DNA from: Bacillota bacterium
Lineage (GTDB): Bacteria > Bacillota_A > Clostridia > Peptostreptococcales > Anaerovoracaceae
DNA length: 7,461 bases
Reading direction: 5' to 3'
Assembly: GCA_017437925.1 (NCBI GenBank)
Contig: JAFRWQ010000139.1
Location: 1-7,461 of the forward strand
Each line of letters starts with the position of its first letter. Position 1 is the first letter of the stretch. The translations under genes and the position numbers were made by a program. Below are positions 1-5,419 of the stretch, in pieces. The notes below the pieces were generated by a model that worked only from the letters and a program-made list of their open reading frames with translations, was not told where the DNA came from and ran no database searches.

Positions 1-133
1 CTCCGTCTACGAACCCATACGCATGGACGAGATCATGCAGGGGGACCCCGCCCCAGGCAGCCTCGTGCTCGACCGCTTCAGCTGGAAGCGCTCCGCCGAG
101 CTGCTGGCCGGGATACTGAGGGAGTGGGAGTAG
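1..133 (+). CDS. 3' end of a gene, possibly a glycosyltransferase
   Basis: Only the last 43 codons are present, read in the frame starting at position 2 and ending at TAG 131-133. The tail contains FSWKRSAELLAGILREWE. A Phe-Ser-Trp followed by an amphipathic helix with 'SAELL' is common at the C-terminus of GT-B fold glycosyltransferases (families 1 and 4), where the final helix packs back onto the first domain. No catalytic part is visible, so the assignment rests on this short tail only and could be wrong. An intrinsic terminator follows 34 bases downstream, so this gene is the last of its transcription unit. Confidence 0.5.
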   Translation, partial: SVYEPIRMDEIMQGDPAPGSLVLDRFSWKRSAELLAGILREWE

Positions 134-167
134 GCCGCCGGATTCTCATCATATGATCCAATATTAT

Positions 168-199
168 CCCCCGTCATGAGGATGGCGGGGGGCTTTTTT
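168..199 (+). terminator. Strong intrinsic terminator after the first gene
   Basis: A 10-bp stem (CCCCCGTCAT at 168-177 against ATGGCGGGGG at 182-191, with one G-U pair) closes a four-base GAGG loop. Six T residues follow at 194-199, two bases after the stem. This is a textbook Rho-independent terminator for the gene ending at 133. It separates that gene from the Fic operon. Confidence 0.93.
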
Positions 200-364
200 A
201 CTTGGATAATGTGACACCTGGGACCTGTTCAGGTTTAATTATGAGCGTTTCATTACGTTATTTTGGATTTAATACAGTCATTTTGCGGGAGAACGGCAAT
301 GTCAACATTTCATTATTAATGCTGAAAACGCGATAAAATTTGATTGCGATTTCCAAAACATTGA
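200..364. other. A+T-rich intergenic stretch, no gene seen
   Basis: This stretch is markedly A+T-rich (about 36% G+C over 241-420) compared with the surrounding genes. It holds a small palindrome, ACCTG-TT-CAGGT, at 223-234, with one further ACCTG at 216-220. The octamer TTTCATTA occurs twice, near 248 and near 308. No RNA gene or convincing protein gene is visible. A 31-codon reading frame at 241-336 has only a weak ribosome binding site. The region may hold further regulatory DNA for the Fic operon or mark the edge of acquired DNA. Confidence 0.5.
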
Positions 365-463
365 GTTAGGGAATATTTACGCTGGTTTTTCCACAAAAAG
401 TTCCCTAACTGCTTGACGGTTAGGGAACTTTTATATATAATTCCAAGTGAAATGTTCCCTAAC
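365..463. promoter_or_regulatory. Four-box symmetric operator (GTTAGGGAAC boxes) of the Fic operon
   Basis: The 10-bp box GTTAGGGAAC occurs four times in alternating orientation: 365-374 (forward, 9 of 10 matching), 400-409 (reverse), 419-428 (forward) and 454-463 (reverse). The two inner boxes extend to a perfect 14-bp inverted repeat (396-409 and 419-432) with a 9-bp spacer. Centre-to-centre distances are 35, 19 and 35 bp, so all four boxes are symmetric about position 414. Each box is itself a loose dyad (GTT-N4-AAC). The inner pair flanks and overlaps the -35 element and spacer of the promoter at 413-441. The last box lies just before the ribosome binding site. This is the architecture expected of a repressor binding cooperatively; the regulator is not identifiable here. 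Confidence 0.82.
413..441 (+). promoter_or_regulatory. Near-consensus housekeeping promoter of the Fic operon
   Basis: The -35 element is TTGACG (413-418, 5 of 6 matching) and the -10 element is TATAAT (436-441, perfect), with an optimal 17-bp spacer. Transcription should start near 447-449, which puts the GTG at 447 at or before the mRNA start and favours the ATG at 477 as the true Fic start. The -35 lies in the centre of the inner operator palindrome, and the right arm (419-432) fills most of the spacer. A bound repressor would therefore block RNA polymerase directly. A promoter this strong covered by operators suggests a unit that is normally kept silent. Confidence 0.87.
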
Positions 464-476
464 CGGAGGTGTTCTT

Positions 477-1412
477 ATGTCGGGATTTGATGAGATACGG
501 TCCGCGCTCAACGAAAGGGCGGAGCTTAACGCGAGGCTCTCGCAGATACCCTATGAGGGCACTCCCGAGATAAAAGAAGTAAAAGGGCAGAAATACCTTT
601 ATACGAGAAAGCGCGTCGGCAGCAAGCTGACCTCGGCCTATGTGGGCACGTATTCCGACGAGCTCTACCAGCTGCTGCTGCGCGGTACAAGAGAAGCGAG
701 AGAGCTGAGAAAGCAGATCAGAAAGCTGGACAGAAGGCTGGCCGACCTGGGCTACCTTGAGGGCGAGCTGCCGCCCCGGGTGGTGCAGAACCTGGATTTC
801 GCCAGGGCGAACATGAAGTCCAACATATATGACCAGGCGGTGCTCGAGGGGGTGGCCACGTCCTTCCCCCAGACCGAGGAGATCATAGACAACGGCAGGG
901 TCAGCGGCATGACGGCGACCGACGTCCAGAAGATACTGAACCTGAAGCACGCCTGGGAGTTCATCCTGGACCCCGGCGTCATTCAGGCGAGGAGCGATCT
1001 TTACGTTCTCTGCCACATCGCGAGGCTCGTGAACGAGGGCTTTTTTGCGGACGGAGGCCGCATTCGCGGGGTGCCCGTGACCATAGGCGGTACGTCGTAC
1101 GTCCCGCCGCTTCCCATAGAAACGGTGGTGAGAGAAGAGATCGAGGAGATACTCGGGTCCGGCGCCGAAGACATCGACAAGGCGATACGCCTATGCCTGT
1201 ACACCATGAAGACCCAGGTCTTTCTCGACGGCAACAAGCGGGCTGCGGTGATCTTCGCCAATCACTTTCTCATCGCCCACGGCCGGGGTTTTCTTGTGAT
1301 ACCCGAGGCGAATGTCCCTCTGTTCAAGAAGCTTCTGGTGGATTACTATGAATGTGAAGATCCAAAGACCATTGCCGGTTTCCTGAAGACAAATTGCTGG
1401 AAAACGTTTTAG
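477..1412 (+). CDS. Fic-domain protein with Gln in place of the catalytic His
   Basis: The protein has 311 residues. The ATG at 477 is chosen because GGAGGT (465-470) lies 6 bases upstream; a GTG at 447 coincides with the predicted mRNA start. Residues 28-93 hold a basic region (YLYTRKRVGSK...YVGTYS) followed by a charged, probably coiled helix. Residues 115-165 match the N-terminal inhibitory helix region of class II Fic proteins, with LEG at 123-125 around the conserved Glu124, although the usual Ser four residues before it is Gln120. The flap is at about 193-211 (GGRIRGVPVTIGGTSYVPP). The Fic motif, normally HxFx[DE]GN[GK]R, reads QVFLDGNKR at 247-255. Fic enzymes usually transfer AMP or another phosphate-containing group to a protein hydroxyl, using this His as the base. 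With Gln247 the chemistry may be altered or lost. I recall Firmicutes Fic relatives with the same Gln, so it may be a subfamily trait. It is the first gene of the operon. Confidence 0.88.
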   Translation: MSGFDEIRSALNERAELNARLSQIPYEGTPEIKEVKGQKYLYTRKRVGSKLTSAYVGTYSDELYQLLLRGTREARELRKQIRKLDRRLADLGYLEGELPPRVVQNLDFARANMKSNIYDQAVLEGVATSFPQTEEIIDNGRVSGMTATDVQKILNLKHAWEFILDPGVIQARSDLYVLCHIARLVNEGFFADGGRIRGVPVTIGGTSYVPPLPIETVVREEIEEILGSGAEDIDKAIRLCLYTMKTQVFLDGNKRAAVIFANHFLIAHGRGFLVIPEANVPLFKKLLVDYYECEDPKTIAGFLKTNCWKTF

Positions 1413-1444
1413 GGGGGCGAAGCTGCCCGGGAAAGGAACACACC

Positions 1445-1966
1445 ATGCTAAACACTATGACTTTTATGAAATACATGAAGACTGAGGCGGGGATGCTGGC
1501 GCGGGTGGAGACGTCGTCCAGAGCGCCGCTGAACGTGGATCTCGATAAGGATTCGGAGATGGACCTTAAGCAGGGGACCCGCTGCGAGCTCGACATACGC
1601 GCATATTCGGGAGATTTCATGATCTTTCAGCGTGAGGACGAGTTTCGCGTGTATGCGGAAAAACAATACCACATCAGCGGAACCGAAGTTATGATTCCGA
1701 TCGGCACTTACATACCGAGGACCGGGTGGACGGAAGATGACTCCTGGCAGAAGCCGACCATCGCCTTCTCGGGCGTCGTGCAGGGCGGCGCTTACTACAG
1801 CAACGCGAAAGAAGACTCTCCCAACTATTCGCTGGAGATCAAGACCTTTGACATGGTATTCGATTTCAAGGTGCGCTATGACGGCAAGGTGATGATAGGA
1901 GACTATGTCTGCGGACGCGCGTGGCTGTACGCGACCATGAAGCATGTGGAGAAGGGAAAGAAATGA
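1445..1966 (+). CDS. Hypothetical protein, beta-rich, second gene of the Fic operon
   Basis: I do not recognise this 173-residue protein. The ATG at 1445 follows AAGGA (1433-1437) with a 7-base gap; a TTG at 1394 would overlap the Fic gene and lacks a site. The N-terminus (MLNTMTFMKYMKTEAGMLARVETSS) is Met-rich and perhaps helical. The rest alternates hydrophobic and charged residues in short strands (for example CELDIRAYSGDFMIF at 47-61 and MVFDFKVRYDGKVMIGDYV at 137-155), suggesting a mostly beta, soluble fold. There is no signal peptide or membrane segment, and the C-terminus is basic (KHVEKGKK). It starts 32 bases after the Fic stop, and its stop overlaps the next start (ATGA at 1963-1966), so it is very likely translationally coupled to the next protein. 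No function can be assigned. Confidence 0.78.
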   Translation: MLNTMTFMKYMKTEAGMLARVETSSRAPLNVDLDKDSEMDLKQGTRCELDIRAYSGDFMIFQREDEFRVYAEKQYHISGTEVMIPIGTYIPRTGWTEDDSWQKPTIAFSGVVQGGAYYSNAKEDSPNYSLEIKTFDMVFDFKVRYDGKVMIGDYVCGRAWLYATMKHVEKGKK

Positions 1967-2913
1967 GCGGTCAGATCTCGCTTTACAAGTGCATACTTAA
2001 TGGCATGAAGGACGGCAGGCTTGAAGAGGGTTTCAGTCTTCCGCCCGAAGAAGGCTCGGAACTGAGGTTTGCCGACGGCGCCCGGGACGGTATAGTGCGA
2101 TATCATATGTTGCCCGAAAAGCTCGATGAGGCCGGCGCGAAGCTGATGGCTGGGGCTGTAAGGTATGCCGCAAAAGGCAATGCGAGGAAGGCTGACAAGG
2201 CGTTTTCGGAGCTCGGTAAGGTCCGCAGGGCCGTCGGAATGATCGGCGAGCTGCAGCGCTTCATCATGGACCGCCGGGACAGGCTCAACGCCGACAATCT
2301 GTACAGAACGGCGCTTGAACTCATGATCGGATCCTGCGGCAGGGAGACGGTCAAATTCGCTCTCATAATGATGGCTCTCTTCGTTCCGGACAGCGAGCGC
2401 ACCAAAGAGGTGATAAGAACGCTGGGCCTCAGCGACGAGTTCACCCTCTTCTCCGTGCTCAACATGCTGGGCTGGGAGGGCGGCAACGCCGAGATCTTCG
2501 CCCTGGCGCAGAAGGTGCGCGGCTGGGGCAGGATACATGCCCTGGACCTGCTTAAACCCGAGACATCCGATATCAGGGAGTGGATACTGCTGAACGGCGT
2601 CGACAACGACGTGATGCCCGCCTATTCGGCCCTCACGGCCTGGGAGAAGGCGGATGTCGCGGAGCGCCTTTACGGCCCTCTCACGAAGGAAGAGTTCGCT
2701 GCAATAGGCCGCATAATGGAGGCCCTGCTCGACGAGGGTCCGGTCGCCGGTATCTCCGAGATCGAGGACGCTGAAGAATACGTGCTTAAGTATCTCTCGC
2801 TGGCGGGCAGTTACAAGCTCGGTCCCGAAGAGCTTGCGGTCCTGGATACGCTTAAGAACTGGCTCGAGGCGCCTGAAGACCCTGAAGAAGAGCGTAGCAG
2901 CCGGGAGGAATGA
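1963..2913 (+). CDS. Hypothetical helical protein, third gene of the Fic operon
   Basis: The protein has 316 residues. The ATG at 1963 overlaps the preceding stop by four bases and is preceded by a purine-rich GGAGAAGGG stretch; an upstream GTG at 1921 would overlap that gene further. The protein is predicted to be almost wholly helical and soluble, without signal peptide. The segment at 185-225 (RGWGRIHALDLLKPETSDIREWILL..., then DNDVMPAYSALT) looks like the best-conserved core. It resembles, from memory, uncharacterised Firmicutes proteins with a 'WG.IHA...L.P.T..IR.W' pattern, sometimes misnamed in databases. The spacing of helices suggests a HEAT-like scaffold rather than an enzyme, but no catalytic motif is visible. 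The C-terminus is strongly acidic (EAPEDPEEERSSREE). It ends one base before the SDR gene, consistent with an operon. Confidence 0.8.
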   Translation: MSGQISLYKCILNGMKDGRLEEGFSLPPEEGSELRFADGARDGIVRYHMLPEKLDEAGAKLMAGAVRYAAKGNARKADKAFSELGKVRRAVGMIGELQRFIMDRRDRLNADNLYRTALELMIGSCGRETVKFALIMMALFVPDSERTKEVIRTLGLSDEFTLFSVLNMLGWEGGNAEIFALAQKVRGWGRIHALDLLKPETSDIREWILLNGVDNDVMPAYSALTAWEKADVAERLYGPLTKEEFAAIGRIMEALLDEGPVAGISEIEDAEEYVLKYLSLAGSYKLGPEELAVLDTLKNWLEAPEDPEEERSSREE

Positions 2914-2914
2914 T

Positions 2915-3727
2915 ATGATAGATTACGGACTTAAGGGCCGCGTCGCCCTGGTGACCGGAGCCAACAACCCCTGGGGCATAGGGGCCGCGACGGCCCTCGC
3001 CTTTGCCCGCGAGGGAGCGAGGCTCGTGCTGGTGTACAAGAAGGTCGACCGGCCCTTCGACGAGAGCAAGGCCGATAAAAACGGCGTCGACCGCTACTAT
3101 AAAGCCAATGCCGACGACGCCTCGGAGGTCTCGGCGAAGCTCCGCGAACTTGGAGTCGAGTTTATTGTCCTTGAAAAGGATATTTCAGATGAAACTCAGG
3201 TCAGGGAGATCTTCGACGCAGCCATCGAGCGCTTCGGAAGGGTCGACATCCTGGTCAACAACGCCGCGGCCGACGACGAGACCGGCTGCGACACCATAGA
3301 GACCGTGACCCGCGAGGTCATCGACAATACCTTTGCGGTCAACGTGAGGGGAAGCCTTCTGATGACCCGCGAATTCGTCCGCCGCTTTAAAGACTACGGC
3401 AGGATCATCAGCCTTTCCACCGACTCCGCCCAGGTCTTCGCAGGCCAGATCACCTACGGGGCCAGCAAAGCGACCCTGGAGGCCCTGACCCGCAGCGTCG
3501 CCATGGAGCTGGGAAAGTACGGCATAACGGTCAACGCAGTGGCTCCCGGGCCCACCCAGACCGGCTGGATAGACGGGGAGCTCGAAGAGGCTGTGCTGCC
3601 CCTGATACCCATGGGCAAGCTCATACAGCCCGAAGACATCGCCAACACCATAGTGTTCCTGGCAAGCGAGCAGGCCCGCATGATCACCGGGCAGGTCATA
3701 AAGGTCTCGGGCGGGCATGCGCTGTAG
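2915..3727 (+). CDS. Short-chain dehydrogenase/reductase (SDR family), substrate unknown
   Basis: This is a 270-residue classical-type SDR with a Rossmann fold, catalysing NAD(P)-dependent oxidation or reduction of an unknown alcohol or ketone in the cytoplasm. GGAGG at 2904-2908 sits 6 bases before the ATG. The dinucleotide-binding loop is TGANNPWGIG (14-23), two residues longer than the usual TGxxxGxG. Lys42-Lys43 after the second strand favour NADP. NNAA is at 115-118. The catalytic tetrad is visible as Asn143, Ser168, Tyr181 and Lys185 (YGASK). The PG motif follows in VAPGPTQT, and the C-terminus is the usual SGGHAL type. The stretch between strands two and three (about 44-83, with FDESKADKNGVDRYYKAN) is longer than in FabG-like enzymes. 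FabG of fatty-acid synthesis is possible but there is no fatty-acid gene nearby; an accessory reductase is more likely. Confidence 0.93.
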   Translation: MIDYGLKGRVALVTGANNPWGIGAATALAFAREGARLVLVYKKVDRPFDESKADKNGVDRYYKANADDASEVSAKLRELGVEFIVLEKDISDETQVREIFDAAIERFGRVDILVNNAAADDETGCDTIETVTREVIDNTFAVNVRGSLLMTREFVRRFKDYGRIISLSTDSAQVFAGQITYGASKATLEALTRSVAMELGKYGITVNAVAPGPTQTGWIDGELEEAVLPLIPMGKLIQPEDIANTIVFLASEQARMITGQVIKVSGGHAL

Positions 3728-3736
3728 TGAGGATCT

Positions 3737-3970
3737 ATGAAGAAAGCAACGCTGGATGAACTGGGTTTCGAAGCCAGAGGCGAGGCCGTGAGGTTCCTGA
3801 AAAAACTCTGGACCGGCGAGGGGGCGGACTGTCCCGTCTGCGGCGGAAAGCTTGAGCTGCTGCACAGGAAGGCTAAGAAGAATGTCTGCGACTGGCAGTG
3901 CCCCGGCTGCGGAAGGGTGTTCAGGACCATACACCTGCTGGATGAACTGAATGAGACCATGCCCAAGTAG
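3737..3970 (+). CDS. Small zinc-ribbon protein, last gene of the Fic operon
   Basis: The protein has 77 residues. It starts 9 bases after the SDR stop, with GAGG at 3729-3732 as a close ribosome binding site. It carries two Cys pairs, Cys32-Pro-Val-Cys35 and Cys55-Pro-Gly-Cys58 (each followed by Gly), which should bind one zinc as a ribbon; Cys51 is an extra cysteine. A short helical N-terminus (EAVRFLKKLW) precedes the ribbon. The layout, with WQCPGCGRVF at the second pair, resembles the zinc ribbons of some transposases and of transcription factors, but no transposase domain is attached and the protein is complete. It may bind nucleic acid or a partner protein. Whether it is the regulator of the upstream operator cannot be told. 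Function unknown. Confidence 0.75.
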   Translation: MKKATLDELGFEARGEAVRFLKKLWTGEGADCPVCGGKLELLHRKAKKNVCDWQCPGCGRVFRTIHLLDELNETMPK

Positions 3971-3991
3971 TGGGTTTATGAAATGAGACCA

Positions 3992-4027
3992 AGCCCGGGT
4001 CGTATGTTTTATAAATTAGACCGGGCT
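3992..4027. repeat. Long-loop hairpin between the Fic operon and the peptidase gene
   Basis: AGCCCGG(G)TC at 3992-4001 pairs with GACCGGGCT at 4019-4027: nine base pairs with a single bulged G at 3999 and a 17-base A+T-rich loop. No T-tract follows on either strand, so it is not a standard intrinsic terminator. It could be an mRNA stability or processing element, a weak Rho-assisted stop, or a protein-binding dyad. It lies in the only gap of note (118 bp) between the zinc-ribbon gene and the peptidase gene. Confidence 0.55.
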
Positions 4028-4088
4028 CAAATAAGTGGCTTAAATGAGTTCAAGCCCTGATAACATACTAAAACGAGAGGCAATGAAG

Positions 4089-5417
4089 ATGGACGAAGAA
4101 AGAACGATGCGCTACGCCGAAGAGCTGCGGAGCATGATAAGGATAGAGACCGTGTCCGAGCCGGCGGCGAGAAGCCCCGAGGAGAACTTCGGGCGCTTCC
4201 ACGCCCTGATGTGGGAGATGTTCCCCGATCTTAAGAGGGTCTGCGAGGTGAGCGAACACGACGGATCCCTCCTGATGAAGTGGAAGGGGAGCGACGAGAG
4301 CAGGCTTCCCGTCATGTTCATGAACCACCACGACGTGGTCCCCGCGAGCTCCGAGGGCTGGGAGAAGGGCCCCTTCAGCGGCGAGATAGCCGACGGCAAG
4401 CTCTGGGGCCGCGGCACCCTCGACGACAAGGGAGGCCTCTGGGCCATGCTGAGGGCCGCCGACGAGCTGACGAGGGAGGGCTTCGTCCCGCCCTGCGACT
4501 TTTACTTTGAGACCGGCTGCGACGAGGAGATCAGGGGCCACGGGGCTGACGTGATCTCGGCCATGCTGAAGGAGAAGGGCCAGCGCTTCGAGATGGTCTT
4601 CGACGAAGGCGGAGACGTGGTGAAGGACCCCATAGCGGGAGCCAAAGGCACGATCGCCATGATAGGGGTCGGCGAAAAGAGCGTGGTGGAGCTGCGCTTT
4701 ACCGCGACTTCCGAAGGCGGCCACGCGTCCACACCCGAGAAAGACTCCCCCCTGGTGAGGCTGGGCAAGTTCATGGCCTACGTGGACGCTCATCAGGTCT
4801 TCGACGTTGAAATTTCAGACACTTTAAGGGAGATGTTCTCGCGCCTCGCTCCATTCATGGGTAAGAAGGGAAAGCTCCTTGAAAAGGCCGACAAGCTTAA
4901 GAGACCCATAGAATTCATCAATCCCAAGCTGGGAGGCACCGTGGGAGCCCTGCTTGCGACTACAGTCGCCTTCACCCAGGCGGGCGGGGGAGACGCCATC
5001 AACGTGATACCCAGGCAGGCCTGGGTCGCCGCCGACATGAGGTGCTCCCACCACCAGGGCCAGGACGGGTCCGTCGCCGCCATAACCAAGGTCGCGAAGA
5101 AGTTCGGAATCACCACCGAAGTCACCATGAGGAGCGTGGAATCCCGCATCACCGGCCACAGGGGCAGGGCCTTCTGCCTGGCGGAAGAGGCCGCCAAAGC
5201 GACTATCCCCGGCCTTGAGGGGGTCACTCCCTACATCATGACCGGCGGCTCCGACTCCCGCTACTTCGACAGGGTCTGCGACCAGTGCATAAGGTTTCTT
5301 CCCTTTACGCTGCAAAGGGACCAGCTGAAGTCCATACACGGCGTAAACGAGTACGTCGCCCTGGACACGCTGATCCCCGCGGTGGAGTACTATAAATACC
5401 TGATGAGGCACATTTAG
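4089..5417 (+). CDS. M20-family zinc metallopeptidase/amidohydrolase
   Basis: The protein has 442 residues, typical of M20 carboxypeptidase/deacylase enzymes (ArgE/DapE/CPG2/PM20D1-like), which hydrolyse peptide or N-acyl amino acid bonds with a two-metal centre in the cytoplasm. The ATG at 4089 is preferred because AGAGG (4076-4080) lies 8 bases upstream; ATG 4083 would be only 2 bases away and ATG 4044 has no good site. Visible motifs are NHHDVVP (His80 ligand, Asp82 catalytic), WGRGTLDDKGG (Asp112/113 bridging ligand), CDEEIRG (Glu146 general base, Glu147 ligand), FDEGG (Asp172 region), SEGGHAST in the lid domain (His212), NVIPRQAWVAADMR before the return to the catalytic domain, and SIHGVNE near the end (His417 ligand). 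All key residues are present, so it should be active. The substrate is not deducible; a dipeptidase or acyl-amino-acid hydrolase is likely. Confidence 0.93.
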   Translation: MDEERTMRYAEELRSMIRIETVSEPAARSPEENFGRFHALMWEMFPDLKRVCEVSEHDGSLLMKWKGSDESRLPVMFMNHHDVVPASSEGWEKGPFSGEIADGKLWGRGTLDDKGGLWAMLRAADELTREGFVPPCDFYFETGCDEEIRGHGADVISAMLKEKGQRFEMVFDEGGDVVKDPIAGAKGTIAMIGVGEKSVVELRFTATSEGGHASTPEKDSPLVRLGKFMAYVDAHQVFDVEISDTLREMFSRLAPFMGKKGKLLEKADKLKRPIEFINPKLGGTVGALLATTVAFTQAGGGDAINVIPRQAWVAADMRCSHHQGQDGSVAAITKVAKKFGITTEVTMRSVESRITGHRGRAFCLAEEAAKATIPGLEGVTPYIMTGGSDSRYFDRVCDQCIRFLPFTLQRDQLKSIHGVNEYVALDTLIPAVEYYKYLMRHI

Positions 5418-5419
5418 CT

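Noticed and set aside
241..336. A 31-codon reading frame starting ATG in the A+T-rich gap
   Set aside because: It has only a weak AGGT upstream, no promoter and no recognisable sequence, and is of the length expected by chance.
365..463. The repeated boxes as a CRISPR array
   Set aside because: The repeats are only 10 bp, alternate in orientation, differ in spacing and overlap a promoter. They are operator sites.
447..476. GTG at 447 as an alternative Fic start adding ten residues
   Set aside because: It coincides with the predicted transcription start, has no ribosome binding site, and the added residues are encoded by the operator box and the ribosome binding site of the ATG at 477.
477..1966. 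Fic plus the next gene as a classical Fic toxin-antitoxin pair (FicT/FicA or Doc/Phd)
   Set aside because: The second protein lacks the short helical antitoxin form and the inhibitory motif; the Fic protein already carries its own N-terminal inhibitory-type helix, which places it nearer class II.
3737..3970. The zinc-ribbon gene as a remnant of an insertion sequence
   Set aside because: The ribbon is vaguely transposase-like, but the gene is intact, has its own ribosome binding site, sits 9 bp after the SDR, and there are no terminal inverted repeats or transposase remains nearby.
4005..4075. A promoter for the peptidase gene (TATAAA near 4010 or CATACT near 4064)
   Set aside because: Neither -10-like hexamer has an acceptable -35 at 16-18 bp, so no promoter could be supported.
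4068..4793. Minus-strand 241-codon frame opposite the peptidase
   Set aside because: The plus-strand M20 protein has all metal ligands in order, and the antisense translation is compositionally odd (His, Ala, Leu and Val-rich) with no recognisable motif.
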